Shown: positions 8,104 through 16,368, numbered from the stretch's first letter. The stretch: DNA of 64,000 bases from Gammaproteobacteria bacterium (GCA_007693855.1 RECU01000040.1:1-64000), one strand, 5' to 3'. Translations and numbers: made by a program. Notes: generated from the sequence alone by a model not told the origin.

Positions 8104-8111
8104 CGTGACCA

Positions 8112-8143
8112 GGGCGGTGCCGCGTTTGCCTGCGGCACCGCCC
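8112..8143 (+). terminator. Stem-loop after etfA
   Basis: A perfect 12-bp stem GGGCGGTGCCGC (8112-8123) / GCGGCACCGCCC (8132-8143) with an 8-nt loop lies 9 nt after the etfA stop. There is no U-tract after it, so either it is an imperfect intrinsic terminator or it acts as a 3' stabiliser or Rho-assisted end. Confidence 0.6.
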
Positions 8144-8171
8144 GTTCGCGCTGTAATCGAAGCCTGAGCTG

Positions 8172-9368
8172 ATGGCAGGCCGGCCGTCCCTGGTCCTGTT
8201 GAGCCTTGCCAGTGGCCTGTCCCCGTTCGGCATGGCCGTGATCGTCCCGGCACTCGCCCTGTTTGTGCGCGACCTCGGCACCACCGAGGCCCAGGCGGCA
8301 TTGGTGGTCTCCACCTATCTGATCGGCCTGACCCTCGCCCAACCGCTGTTGGGCACCCTGTGTGACCGCTTCGGACGCCGTCCGGTCCTGCTCTGTGGCT
8401 TTGTGGTGTTCGTGGTGGCGAGCCTGGTGTGCGCCGCCGCGACTGAACTGTGGGTGCTGCTGCTCGGGCGGCTGTTCCAGGCACTCGGTGTCAGCGTCGG
8501 CACGGTAGCGGCCCGGGCCGTGGTTCGCGATACGCGCGAGGGCATGGAGGCTGCGGAGGCCATGGCGTGGATCAGCGCCATCATGGGCGTCGCCCCGGTG
8601 TTCGCCCCCATGATCGGCGGGCTGCTCGGCGTACACTTCGGCTGGCAGTCGATTTTCCTGTTCAGCGCGGCAGTCGGCACTCTGGTGCTCGGATGGGTAG
8701 CCCTGCGGATGCCGGAGACAAGGCCTGCCGGCGCGCCGGCAAGTCTCGAGATCGCTGCAACCCTGCGCGGTTACGCGAAACTGCTGTCACACCGCGGTTT
8801 TCTGGGCTTTACATTGGTCTTTGGCTTCTGCAATGCGGCGTTTTTCGCCTTTCTGGCCACCGGTGCGGCGATCTTCGAACGCGATCTCGGCCTTGGCCCG
8901 GACCGCTTCGGCCTGATCTGGGGCGCGCTCTCCGTCGCCTACATCGTCGGCGCGGCGCTGGGTGGGTTCATGATCCGCCGCTGGGGGATCGGCCGCACCC
9001 TGCGCTTCGGCGTCGGCGCCGCGGCGGTGCTGTCAGTGACCATGCCGCTGGTGCTGCTGACAGCCGGCGTAGACGCCTTTACCCTGCTCGTGCCGCTGAC
9101 CGCGCTCATGGCGTGCAACGGCATCATCGGGCCACAGGGGCTGGCCGGCGCCGTCAGCGACCAGCCGGAACTCGCCGGCACTGCCGCAGGGCTGTCGAGC
9201 AGTCTCGGCCTGCTGCTGTGTGCCTTGTTCGCCGCGCTGGCCGGGGCGCTGTATTCGGGCAATGCCCTGGTGCCGATAGGGCTGATCAGCCTGGCCATGC
9301 TGGCCACGCTGCCCGCACTGGGGATGACCGGCCTGCTGCGCCCTGGTCGGGAGCCTGCACAGGCCTAG
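8172..9368 (+). CDS. MFS multidrug efflux transporter, Bcr/CflA (DHA1) type
   Basis: A 398-residue inner-membrane protein with about twelve hydrophobic segments. After the first helix come [19 protein letters not shown] and the MFS motif [15 protein letters not shown]; the helix-4/5 region ([20 protein letters not shown]) is the Bcr/CflA signature with its conserved Arg-Asp. Such proteins export drugs or metabolites by proton antiport. It lies 68 nt after etfA but behind a strong stem-loop, so it may have its own promoter. The stop TAG sits in the left arm of a palindromic terminator. Substrate unknown. Confidence 0.92.
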   Translation: MAGRPSLVLLSLASGLSPFGMAVIVPALALFVRDLGTTEAQAALVVSTYLIGLTLAQPLLGTLCDRFGRRPVLLCGFVVFVVASLVCAAATELWVLLLGRLFQALGVSVGTVAARAVVRDTREGMEAAEAMAWISAIMGVAPVFAPMIGGLLGVHFGWQSIFLFSAAVGTLVLGWVALRMPETRPAGAPASLEIAATLRGYAKLLSHRGFLGFTLVFGFCNAAFFAFLATGAAIFERDLGLGPDRFGLIWGALSVAYIVGAALGGFMIRRWGIGRTLRFGVGAAAVLSVTMPLVLLTAGVDAFTLLVPLTALMACNGIIGPQGLAGAVSDQPELAGTAAGLSSSLGLLLCALFAALAGALYSGNALVPIGLISLAMLATLPALGMTGLLRPGREPAQA

Positions 9369-9387
9369 GCGCCCCTCGGGGCGCCTA
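9366..9387. terminator. Bidirectional palindromic terminator shared by two convergent genes
   Basis: The 22-nt sequence is a perfect inverted repeat, TAGGCGCCCC (9366-9375) / GGGGCGCCTA (9378-9387), with a 2-nt centre. Its outer TAG is the stop codon of the MFS gene on the plus strand, and its outer CTA is the TAG stop of the membrane protein gene on the minus strand. Both convergent transcripts therefore end in the same hairpin. There is no U-tract on either side. Confidence 0.65.
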
Positions 9388-10059
9388 GAACAGCGCCGGT
9401 GGCTTGAAGATGCCCAAGGCGGCGGCAAGGACCAGGCCAGCCCAGATCACCAGCACGAACGGCCGTGCGCGAGCCACCGAGCCACCCAGCTGGGCTTCGA
9501 CTTCCGGCGAGGAGCCCTCCTGCATCAGGCGCCCGAATGCCGGTCCGAACGGCCGGATCGCCGCCCGGATGGCCAGCCCGCAGATCACCAGGACCGCGAA
9601 CAGCAGAAATTTCGCGGCCAGCCAGCCCTGGCCGGCCAGCGGCCCCTCGGCCACCAGCGACCACACGCCGACGCCCCCGACGAGGACGATCACAAACCAG
9701 CGGATGGCCTGATCGATCCGGGCCAGCAGGTGCGACAGGGGCTGGCCTTCGCGCAGGTAAATCGTGACCGCGATCACCAGCCAGGCCAGGCAGCCGACCC
9801 AGATCACGCTCAAGACCCCGCCGCCCAGTCCGAGTCCCCACTTCATCGCCGCCAGTGTCAGGCCCACCGGCAGGATCAGGATCAGGCAGATCCGCGGTGC
9901 CAGATCCACCGCCAGCATGATCTTCGCTGCCGTCGCCCGCGCCTCCGTGCCGAGTGTCGGGTCGGTGACAAAGCGGCTGGAATAGAACACGCCGAGATCG
10001 CCACCCAACCAGTAAACGAACAGCAGGATATGCGCGAGGACAAGCCAGTTGGGATCCAT
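9385..10059 (-). CDS. Multi-spanning inner-membrane protein, paralogue of the gene at 17076-17741
   Basis: A 224-residue, strongly hydrophobic protein with about five or six membrane segments. Near the N-terminus it has HILLFVYWLGGDLGVFY and then DLAPRICLILILPVGLTL. The same two blocks occur in the product of 17076-17741 (LFVYWLGADLGV and FTPRIAFVLMLPVGLQL), so the two genes are paralogues, each about 220 residues. The conserved His, Tyr, Trp, Asp and Arg within or beside helices could mark cofactor or proton handling, as in CopD-like or small haem-membrane proteins, but I cannot assign a family. It lies downstream of the peroxiredoxin gene on the same strand, separated by a stem-loop. Confidence 0.7.
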   Translation of the reverse strand: MDPNWLVLAHILLFVYWLGGDLGVFYSSRFVTDPTLGTEARATAAKIMLAVDLAPRICLILILPVGLTLAAMKWGLGLGGGVLSVIWVGCLAWLVIAVTIYLREGQPLSHLLARIDQAIRWFVIVLVGGVGVWSLVAEGPLAGQGWLAAKFLLFAVLVICGLAIRAAIRPFGPAFGRLMQEGSSPEVEAQLGGSVARARPFVLVIWAGLVLAAALGIFKPPALF

Positions 10060-10086
10060 GGGCTAAAGACTCCGGGCCAAAGCGAA

Positions 10087-10115
10087 CCGGGGCCGCCAGC
10101 GCGCGGCGGCCCCGG
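10087..10115 (-). terminator. GC-rich stem-loop downstream of the peroxiredoxin gene
   Basis: An 11-bp perfect stem CCGGGGCCGCC (10087-10097) / GGCGGCCCCGG (10105-10115) with a 7-nt loop lies 36 nt beyond the peroxiredoxin stop and 27 nt before the next start on the same strand. No U-tract follows it, so termination may be partial. Confidence 0.5.
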
Positions 10116-10151
10116 GTGAGCGGAATGGCTCAATCGATCGGATCAGGCGAC

Positions 10152-10634
10152 TCAGAGCTGTCCGAGCGCATGCTCGGCCGAACTCACCTTGAACTCACCC
10201 GGCCCCTCGATATTGACCTGTTCGACAACCCCGTCGTTGACGATCAGCGAGAAGCGCTGGCCGCGCGTACCCATACCGAAGCCGCTGGCATCGAGCTCGA
10301 GACCGAGCTTGCGGGTGTACTCGGCATTGCCGTCAGCCAGCATCAGGACCTTGTCACCGCAGCCGGCATGCTTGCCCCAGGCGTCCATGACGAACGTATC
10401 GTTGACCGCGAGGCAGGCGATGGTATCGACGCCCTTCGCCGTCAGCGCATCGGCATGCTCGACAAACCCGGGCAGATGCTTGGCCGAACAGGTCGGGGTA
10501 AACGCGCCAGGAACGGAAAACAGCACCACCTTCTTGCCACTGAACAGTTCGCTTGCCGAGAGGCTCTCGGGACCGTTCTCGCCCATGATCCCGAAGCTGC
10601 CTTCGGGCATCCGCTCGCCAGTCTTGATCGTCAT
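10152..10634 (-). CDS. Peroxiredoxin, Prx5 (type II, atypical) family
   Basis: A 160-residue thioredoxin-fold peroxidase. The peroxidatic Cys49 lies in the Prx5 signature VPGAFTPTCSAKHLPGF; other cysteines are Cys74 (TIACLAVND) and Cys92 (AGCGDK). The Prx5 hallmark SGFGMGTRGQRFSLIV-like region with its conserved Arg follows. It reduces hydrogen peroxide and alkyl hydroperoxides in the cytoplasm using glutaredoxin/glutathione or thioredoxin. There is no fused glutaredoxin domain. It follows the TRAP permease genes by 56 nt on the same strand and could be the last gene of that transcript or independently transcribed. Confidence 0.95.
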   Translation of the reverse strand: MTIKTGERMPEGSFGIMGENGPESLSASELFSGKKVVLFSVPGAFTPTCSAKHLPGFVEHADALTAKGVDTIACLAVNDTFVMDAWGKHAGCGDKVLMLADGNAEYTRKLGLELDASGFGMGTRGQRFSLIVNDGVVEQVNIEGPGEFKVSSAEHALGQL

Positions 10635-10690
10635 GTGTGACTCCTCAGTTCATCCAGTTGGGGCAAATCGCCCGCCAAGGGGCGTCGGTT

Positions 10691-11956
10691 TCAACGTTGC
10701 TGCACAAGGTACAGCGAAAGATCTGGCCAGAACGTGACCACGATGAGGCCAACCACCATGATGGCCAGAAACGGCAGGACCGCCCGGCAGATCGTCCAGA
10801 ACTCCTCGCGGAACGCACTCATCGCCACGATGATGTTCAAGCCGAGCGGCGGCGTCAGGTAGCCGATCTCCAGGTTGACGATCATGATGATACCGAAGTG
10901 TACGGGATCAATGCCCTGGGCTTCGGCAATGGGCTGCAGAATCGGCGAGAGAATCAGGATGGCCGAGCCGATGTCCATCACGCAGCCCACCAGGAGCAGG
11001 AACAGATTCATCACGATCAGGAAACTCGTGCGATCCGTGATCACGCCGCTGAGCCAGGTGACGAGCATCTCCGGGACCTGTTCGTAGGTCAGGAAGACGT
11101 TCAGCGCCAGCGCAAACATCAGCACCGGGAACAGCGCCCCCAGCAGCTTGGTGGTCTCGCCGAAGGTCTCGTACATCCCGCGCAGGCCAAGATCGCGATG
11201 GATGAAAAGCTCCACCAGAATCGCGTAGACCACGGCGACCGCCGCCGACTCGGTGGCGGTGAAATATCCGCTGTAGATGCCGCCAAGAATGAGCACCGGC
11301 ATGAACAGGGCCCAGATACCGTGACGCAGCGCAAGCCCGATCTCCCGCAGGCTGAACCCGCCGATGCGCAGTCGCCAATTGCGTGAAATCGCGTACGCGC
11401 TCATCAACAGCACCAGCAGCAGCGCCGGCCCGATGCCCGCGATGAACAGATCGGCGATCGAGGTCTGGGTCATCACCCCGTAGAGGATCAGCGGGATACT
11501 CGGCGGCACGATGATGCCCAAGGTGCCCGCCGCGCAGAGCGCACCGATGGCGTAGGACTTCGAATAGCCCGCCTGCAGCAGCGCCGGGTACATCACCGAG
11601 CCCACCGCGAGCAGGGTGACCACCGAAGAGCCGGAAATCGCGGCGAACACGGCGCAGGAGAGCACGGTCGCGATGGCCAGCCCCCCGGGGATCGGCGCAG
11701 TCAGGGCCCGCATCAGCCGGATCAGACGCTCCGCCATGGTGCCGCGCGACATGATGCTGCCGGCCAGGATGTACAGCGGGATCGACAGCAGCACCTCGCG
11801 ATTCAGGGCATCCCAGCCATCGATCACGATGTTGGCCACCGCGCCGTCGCCCCAGACGAGGTAGGCGTAGCCGGCGGCCATGCCGAGCACCACCACCAGG
11901 TTCTGACGCAGCACGAACAGCGCCAGCACCATCGCGATCAGGCCGAGTGTCGCCAT
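10691..11956 (-). CDS. TRAP transporter large permease (DctM family)
   Basis: A 421-residue integral membrane protein with about twelve hydrophobic stretches. The DctM signatures are visible: SIPLYILAGSIMSRGTMAERL, the AAISGSSVVTLLAVG segment, SYAIGALCAAGTLGIIVPPSIP and the C-terminal IVNLEIGYLTPPLGLN. With DctQ it forms the sodium-driven membrane unit of a TRAP uptake system for organic acids. The start at 11956 is chosen because it overlaps the dctQ stop (TGATG); the frame upstream of it reads through dctQ out of frame and is spurious. No gene for the periplasmic binding protein DctP is adjacent. Confidence 0.95.
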   Translation of the reverse strand: MATLGLIAMVLALFVLRQNLVVVLGMAAGYAYLVWGDGAVANIVIDGWDALNREVLLSIPLYILAGSIMSRGTMAERLIRLMRALTAPIPGGLAIATVLSCAVFAAISGSSVVTLLAVGSVMYPALLQAGYSKSYAIGALCAAGTLGIIVPPSIPLILYGVMTQTSIADLFIAGIGPALLLVLLMSAYAISRNWRLRIGGFSLREIGLALRHGIWALFMPVLILGGIYSGYFTATESAAVAVVYAILVELFIHRDLGLRGMYETFGETTKLLGALFPVLMFALALNVFLTYEQVPEMLVTWLSGVITDRTSFLIVMNLFLLLVGCVMDIGSAILILSPILQPIAEAQGIDPVHFGIIMIVNLEIGYLTPPLGLNIIVAMSAFREEFWTICRAVLPFLAIMVVGLIVVTFWPDLSLYLVQQR

Positions 11957-12528
11957 CAGTCGCGTCCTCCACGGCCAGGCTCGATCTCCGGCGGCAGGCT
12001 CGGGGCCCCGGCGGCCGCCTCTTCGACCCTCGATGGGGGCTTCGGTGCCAGCGTCGGCCAGATGGCATAGCAACCGTGGCGCACCGCGGCGATCAGGAAC
12101 GCCAGCGGGATCACCGCCTGCACCGGCCAGACCAGCAGACGCAGCACCACGGAGCGCTCCTGCAACTGGAAGGTCTCGATGACGACCGCGACCGCCACCG
12201 CGCTGACCACCAGACAGAACAGCGCCATCACGCCTTCCTGCACGTGTGGCATGAAACGTTCAAAACGCGCTGGAATCCAGCTGTCAGCGAAGCGGGGGCG
12301 CAGATGCGCGGCTTCCGAGGAGGCCAGTCCGAAACCGAGCATCACGACAAAAATATTCGCATACACTCCCACCTGCCGCGCCCAATGCAGACCGCTGCCG
12401 GTAATTTCCCGGAAGGCCACATCCGCGAACACGATCAAGACGAGCACGCAGAAGGCCAGAAAGGTGATCACGCGCTCACTGACACGCAGGCCCTCGAGCA
12501 GGCGACCGATACTTGGCGGCGGAGTCAT
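11956..12528 (-). CDS. TRAP transporter small permease (DctQ family)
   Basis: A protein of about 190 residues with four hydrophobic helices. It begins with a short polar segment, then FLAFCVLVLIVFADVAFREITGSGLHWARQ, the first DctQ helix and its conserved R-x-x-G-x-G-L-x-W-A motif, and later VEAAHLRPRF-like polar links. The C-terminus is a Pro/Glu-rich tail. It works as the accessory membrane subunit of the DctM permease. The ATG at 12528 lacks a clear ribosome-binding site; TTG codons at 12540 and 12555 are in-frame alternatives, the former near a GGGGG tract. It is divergent from the GST-like gene across a region with TTGTATACAA-type operators. Confidence 0.88.
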   Translation of the reverse strand: MTPPPSIGRLLEGLRVSERVITFLAFCVLVLIVFADVAFREITGSGLHWARQVGVYANIFVVMLGFGLASSEAAHLRPRFADSWIPARFERFMPHVQEGVMALFCLVVSAVAVAVVIETFQLQERSVVLRLLVWPVQAVIPLAFLIAAVRHGCYAIWPTLAPKPPSRVEEAAAGAPSLPPEIEPGRGGRD

Positions 12529-12582
12529 GAGTGTGGGCAACCCCCGATAAACCAATAAGCGTAAAAAGTGCGTCGTGGCGCA

Positions 12583-12592
12583 TTCTATACAG
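12583..12592. promoter_or_regulatory. Degenerate TTGTATACAA-type site
   Basis: TTCTATACAG differs from the operator consensus by two bases and lies 19 bp (centre to centre) from the better site at 12602-12611, on the TRAP-gene side. Paired sites about two helical turns apart are common for dimeric GntR-family repressors. It also overlaps a possible minus-strand -10 box TAGAAT. Confidence 0.35.
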
Positions 12593-12601
12593 GCCGGTCA
12601 A

Positions 12602-12611
12602 TTGTATACAG
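12602..12611. promoter_or_regulatory. TTGTATACAA-type operator between dctQ and the GST-like gene
   Basis: TTGTATACAG matches 9 of 10 positions of the palindrome TTGTATACAA found at four other places in the window. It lies 53 nt upstream of the GST-like start and overlaps a plausible plus-strand -35 (TTGTAT, with -10 TATACT at 12627-12632 and 19-nt spacing). Its location between two divergent genes suits a shared regulator. Confidence 0.55.
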
Positions 12612-12663
12612 CGGCACCGTGGCGGCTATACTTCACCTTCAAGAACGTCGGGGGGACACGCGA

Positions 12664-13296
12664 ATGATCGACTTTTACTGGGTGCCGACGGCCAATGGCC
12701 AGCGTGCCGCGATCGTGCTGGAGGAGACCGGCGAACGGTATCGCCTGCACCCGGTCGATCTCATGCGCGGTGAACACCTTGCGCCGGAGTATCTGGCGGT
12801 CAATCCGGTCGGCAAAACCCCGACGATTGTCGACGCCGAGACGGGGGCTACGGTCTACGGCACCCTCGCCATCGGTCTGTATCTGTGCGACAAACACGGC
12901 ATGCTGCTCGGTGACAGCCTGGCCATGCGGGCCGCCGTCTATCACTGGGCAGGGCTGGTGGCCTCCGATCTCGGGCCTGCGTTCACGGGCCAATACATCT
13001 TCAACGTGATGGCACCGGAGCACCTGGAGTTTCCGGTACGCTACTTCGACGAACAGGTGATCCGCCTGCTCTCAGCCCTCGAGCGACGGCTTACAGAGAC
13101 GCCTTATCTCGGAGGTGAGGTCTATTCGCTGGCGGACGCCCTGGCCTATCCCGCGGCAGCCACTTCGGCGGCGCGGCTGCCCAAAGGTCTTGAGCAGTTT
13201 CCCGCCCTGCGCGGCTGGCAGCAGACAGTGGCTGCGCGGCCCGCAGTCCAGCGCGCCATGGCGCTGCAGGCCGAGGGGGTACGCGTTCCGGCGTAG
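12664..13296 (+). CDS. Glutathione S-transferase family protein
   Basis: A 210-residue protein with the two-domain GST fold. The N-terminal thioredoxin-like domain has the beta1 strand FYWVPTANGQRAAIVLEE, the cis-Pro motif VNPVGKTPTIVD and the glutathione-binding turn with YGTLAIGLYL; the C-terminal helical domain has the conserved N-capping box region SLADALAYPAA. It resembles YghU/YfcG-like or Ure2p-like bacterial GSTs. The ATG at 12664 is chosen since a GGGGG tract lies upstream and the domain begins there. It is divergent from the TRAP genes and shares their operator region. Confidence 0.88.
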   Translation: MIDFYWVPTANGQRAAIVLEETGERYRLHPVDLMRGEHLAPEYLAVNPVGKTPTIVDAETGATVYGTLAIGLYLCDKHGMLLGDSLAMRAAVYHWAGLVASDLGPAFTGQYIFNVMAPEHLEFPVRYFDEQVIRLLSALERRLTETPYLGGEVYSLADALAYPAAATSAARLPKGLEQFPALRGWQQTVAARPAVQRAMALQAEGVRVPA

Positions 13297-13321
13297 CCGT
13301 CGTCACCGCCGTGCGCCAGCA

Positions 13322-14020
13322 TCAGGCGCGCGCGAACTCGGTGAGCAGATAAGTGTAATCTCGAGGGGCGCCCACTTCTGCCCGCAACACCACGTAATCT
13401 CCATCGGCAGTCACCCAGACATGGTAGGGCGGGTGACCGGCCACCTCGCTATCATCCAGCAGAAACTCGAATTTCCACGCGTCGAAACGCCCTGCGGGGA
13501 CTTCGATGCGTTGCTCACCGCGGAACGCCAGGCTGTAGGTCAGCGCGTGCAGCCGCGGGCCACTCGCGCCATTGAACGCCAGCGAGCTCATCAACGCCGG
13601 TGAGATGACCTGTGGCTCGTCGCGACGCGACATGTCGAACGGCGTCAGCATCCAGGCATCCCCCGAGATCGGGTGAGCGCCGAAACACCGCGGCGGCGTG
13701 GCGGTCGGCAGATGCTGCGACAGCCGCCCGTCATCGCGACTGAAACTCTCGCAGCGTCCTCCATGCTCGTCGAACTGAAACCAGCCACTGCCCAGGAATC
13801 GATCCGCTGCAGAGAGACGCACGAACGCCTCGACAGGACGCCACTGCGCATCGACCGTGTAGGTGACATCACGCAGGATCTCGTTTTCCTCGATCTCGCT
13901 GTGCGCGCGCAGAATGCGGCGGCCATCGCCGTGCATCGTCATCGTGAAGAACTCGCGGCCGCGCTCTGCGCCCGTGGGGCCGACGTAGGCCAGGCGACCG
14001 CGGATGGTTCTGTGTTGCAT
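13322..14020 (-). CDS. Conserved protein of unknown function, paralogue of the gene at 2729-3484
   Basis: A 232-residue soluble protein. It shares with the product of 2729-3484 the blocks RGREFF, AHSEIEE, the RD-x(2)-Y-x(2)-DA-x-W-x-P segment, RLSAADRFLGSGWFQF, VPAGRFDAWKF and VWVTADGDYV. I do not recognise a characterised family. Start ATG at 14020 has a strong GGGAGGG upstream. It is the last gene of a same-strand run flavin reductase - SDR - this gene, so as with its paralogue it follows or neighbours an SDR. Repeated linkage to an SDR suggests the two families act on the same kind of substrate. Confidence 0.72.
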   Translation of the reverse strand: MQHRTIRGRLAYVGPTGAERGREFFTMTMHGDGRRILRAHSEIEENEILRDVTYTVDAQWRPVEAFVRLSAADRFLGSGWFQFDEHGGRCESFSRDDGRLSQHLPTATPPRCFGAHPISGDAWMLTPFDMSRRDEPQVISPALMSSLAFNGASGPRLHALTYSLAFRGEQRIEVPAGRFDAWKFEFLLDDSEVAGHPPYHVWVTADGDYVVLRAEVGAPRDYTYLLTEFARA

Positions 14021-14078
14021 GGGGTTGCACCCTCCCTGGGCAATTCATGGACGGTGGCTCGGCCTCAGTGCCAGCAGC

Positions 14079-14786
14079 TCACCACGGCATGGCCTCGCCG
14101 GCGTAACTGAGGACACGCCCGGCGTTCTCGGGCGTCAACGAGGCGATCACGCTGCGAACGCCGGCGACGGCCTCGGGAGCTTCCAGCGGCGCGTTGTCGC
14201 CGCCCAAGCCGGTTTTCACCCACCCCGGGTGAATCGGTGCCGCAATAATGCCCTTGGGGCCAAGGTCAATGGCCATCGAGCGCATCATCGCATTGACCGC
14301 CGCCTTGCTCGCCCGATAGGCATACAGACCACCAAGGGTGTTGAGCTCCATCGAGCCGAGCATGCTGGTCAACGTCACGATGCGTCGCCACTCACTGGCG
14401 GCGACATTATCCACCAGCAGCTCCGCAAGCTTCATGGGGACGAAGACATTGAGGTGGAACACCTCTGCCCACTCCCCGGCATCACTGGTCCCAAAGCGAA
14501 ACGGCGTGAGCCCCTCTTCGGCAAAGCTGCCACGCCCCATGGTGCCTGCGTTGTTCAGCAGGACATCCAGCGGACGATCTCCGAGGCTGGCGGCGAGTTC
14601 GGCCAGGGCCGCAGGATCGACCAGGTCGAGCTGGTGGATGGTCAGTGGGCCGTGCGCCTGGAGCCCTGACAGCGCCGCCGAAGGCTGGCGCACGCAGGCA
14701 ATGACCTCCCAACCCTCGGCCAGATACTGACTGACAAACTCAAGTCCGAGACCGCGGTTGGCCCCGGTGATCAGGACGGTAGGCAT
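14079..14786 (-). CDS. SDR-family oxidoreductase, CsgA/C-factor-like
   Basis: A 235-residue short-chain dehydrogenase with the cofactor loop ITGANRGLGLEF, the NNAG motif (LLNNAGTMG), a catalytic Ser in TLTSMLGSM and the YRASKAA catalytic pair. The ANRGLGLEF loop is typical of the carbonyl-reductase/C-factor branch, which usually uses NADP(H). Length is normal. It lies 43 nt downstream of the flavin reductase gene, on the same strand. Substrate unknown. Confidence 0.9.
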   Translation of the reverse strand: MPTVLITGANRGLGLEFVSQYLAEGWEVIACVRQPSAALSGLQAHGPLTIHQLDLVDPAALAELAASLGDRPLDVLLNNAGTMGRGSFAEEGLTPFRFGTSDAGEWAEVFHLNVFVPMKLAELLVDNVAASEWRRIVTLTSMLGSMELNTLGGLYAYRASKAAVNAMMRSMAIDLGPKGIIAAPIHPGWVKTGLGGDNAPLEAPEAVAGVRSVIASLTPENAGRVLSYAGEAMPW

Positions 14787-14829
14787 GACTGACTCACTAT
14801 TTGGTGTGGGCTACGGAGACGTGAAGAAC

Positions 14830-15315
14830 TCAGAATTCCCGGAAACGGCCACGATGGAACAGCAACGGCGGGATATCGCGGACCAGATGAGCGAGCACCC
14901 GACCGACGATAATCGTATGGTCGCCTCCGGGGTAACTGGCTTCGGCCTGACAATGGAACTCCGCCGCACACCCGGGCAGCAGGGGCGCGCCCCACTCACT
15001 GCGTCCCCAGGCCAGCGCCGCAAACTTGTCGCCGCCGCTGCGCGCGAAGTTCATCGCCAGGCCATCCTGGCCTGCCGCCAGGACATGGACGCAAAAGGCA
15101 CTCTGAGGACTGAAGGCTCCGGCACAGGTTGCCGTCTTGGCAACACTCCACAGAACCAGGGGCGGATCCAGCGAAACCGACGCAAAGGAATTGACGGTGA
15201 TCCCGACGGGGTGCGACGCTTCGAAGGCGGTGATGACCGTCACACCGGTGGCGAAGACACCGAGGGCAGAGCGCAGGGCGCGCATGGCCTCGGCGTCCGG
15301 AACGCGTGGGATCAC
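14830..15315 (-). CDS. Flavin reductase domain protein (HpaC-like)
   Basis: A protein of about 161 residues with the flavin-reductase split-barrel fold. The typical start LRSALGVFATGVTVITA is followed by GITVNSFASVSLDPPLVLWSV, the FMN-binding motif, then the FCVHVLAAGQ strand and GGDHTIIVGRV with the Gly-Asp-His motif that binds NADH. It supplies reduced flavin to a two-component monooxygenase. I choose the GTG at 15315, about 10 residues before the first conserved strand, which matches family length; an ATG at 15285 would truncate the first strand. No obvious monooxygenase oxygenase component is adjacent. Confidence 0.88.
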   Translation of the reverse strand: MIPRVPDAEAMRALRSALGVFATGVTVITAFEASHPVGITVNSFASVSLDPPLVLWSVAKTATCAGAFSPQSAFCVHVLAAGQDGLAMNFARSGGDKFAALAWGRSEWGAPLLPGCAAEFHCQAEASYPGGDHTIIVGRVLAHLVRDIPPLLFHRGRFREF

Positions 15316-15438
15316 GCAGGGCGACCCTGAATCTGCTGCAGTGATGGCCGGTACTCCATTACCGCCCCTGACGAGGCATCCATTTCCAACCCGTGATCGT
15401 ACAACGGATAAGTCATCCAGTGCACGGCTGGAGGTGCT

Positions 15439-15453
15439 GTTCACCAAGTGGAC
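15439..15453. promoter_or_regulatory. Possible IclR operator
   Basis: GTTCACCAAGTGGAC is an imperfect inverted repeat (one mismatch, arms GTTCAC and GTGGAC) in the divergent region between the flavin reductase and the IclR gene. IclR-family proteins bind such short inverted repeats near their own promoters. The assignment rests on symmetry and position only. Confidence 0.3.
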
Positions 15454-15542
15454 AAGTACGGTAGGCTGGTGGCAGTCCCGAATGGGTGCGGCGCATGGTT
15501 GCCGCCATACCCGTCACCAGGTAGACAGGAAGACGAGCCACG

Positions 15543-16349
15543 ATGACATCCACCCGCCCGATTCGCGCTCTGATCCGCGGCCTAGACGCGCTCACGATCC
15601 TGAACCTCAAGGATGGTGTCACCGTCTCGGAGGTGGCTCAGGAAATCGACCTGCCCCGCACCACAACGTACCGAATTCTCGAAACGCTCTGCCACGCCGG
15701 CTACGCTTATCGGTCAGACAGCGACGAGAAATATCGGCTGACCATCATGGTCCGCGGCCTGTCGGACGGTTTCGACGACGAGGCCTGGATCACGCAGACC
15801 GCCAAGCCGTTCATCTACGAACTCTGCCGGGAAATCGTCTGGCCAGTGTCGATCGCCACGCTGTCGGGCACCAGCATGTTGGTCCGCGAGACCACGGATC
15901 ACCAGAGTCCCCTGGCGGTGGAGCGCTACGGTCCCGGGTATCGCGTCCCAATGCTTGCCAGCGCCTCCGGGCTCGCCTATCTGGCCTTCTGCGAAAAGAC
16001 ACACCGGGAAGCCCTGCTGGATATGCTGGCCCGCTCGAAAAATACGGTAGACCACCCTGCCCGCAACCGCGCACCGGTCCAGAAGCTCCTGCTGGAGACC
16101 CGGGAACGCGGCTTCTCGATCCACACGCGGCCGCGCCGGGTCTCCGATCTCACCACATTCTCTGTGCCGGTGATCTCCGACGGCAGACTCATGGCGGCCC
16201 TGACCGTGCGCTTCTCCAGTACCGCGCTCACGCAGGCGGCTGCCATTGAACGCTTCGTGCCCCGCATGCGGCGTGCTGCCGACCAGATCGGCAGTGAATT
16301 CGCCAGGCAGCGGGCGGAGTATCAGAACGCTCAGCCAAGCGGGCGCTGA
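15543..16349 (+). CDS. IclR-family transcriptional regulator, MhpR-like
   Basis: A 268-residue regulator. The N-terminal winged helix includes IRALIRGLDALTILN, EVAQEIDLPRTTTYRILETL with the recognition helix, and a wing with YRLT. The C-terminal effector domain contains the family's typical SG-x-AYLAF segment (ASASGLAYLAFC). The IRGL-x-LTILN and PRTTTYRIL stretches recall MhpR, which responds to phenylpropionate-type acids, but the effector here cannot be known. It is divergent from the flavin reductase-SDR operon, which is its likely target. Confidence 0.92.
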   Translation: MTSTRPIRALIRGLDALTILNLKDGVTVSEVAQEIDLPRTTTYRILETLCHAGYAYRSDSDEKYRLTIMVRGLSDGFDDEAWITQTAKPFIYELCREIVWPVSIATLSGTSMLVRETTDHQSPLAVERYGPGYRVPMLASASGLAYLAFCEKTHREALLDMLARSKNTVDHPARNRAPVQKLLLETRERGFSIHTRPRRVSDLTTFSVPVISDGRLMAALTVRFSSTALTQAAAIERFVPRMRRAADQIGSEFARQRAEYQNAQPSGR

Positions 16350-16368
16350 GTGGCAGGCTGGTGACCCC

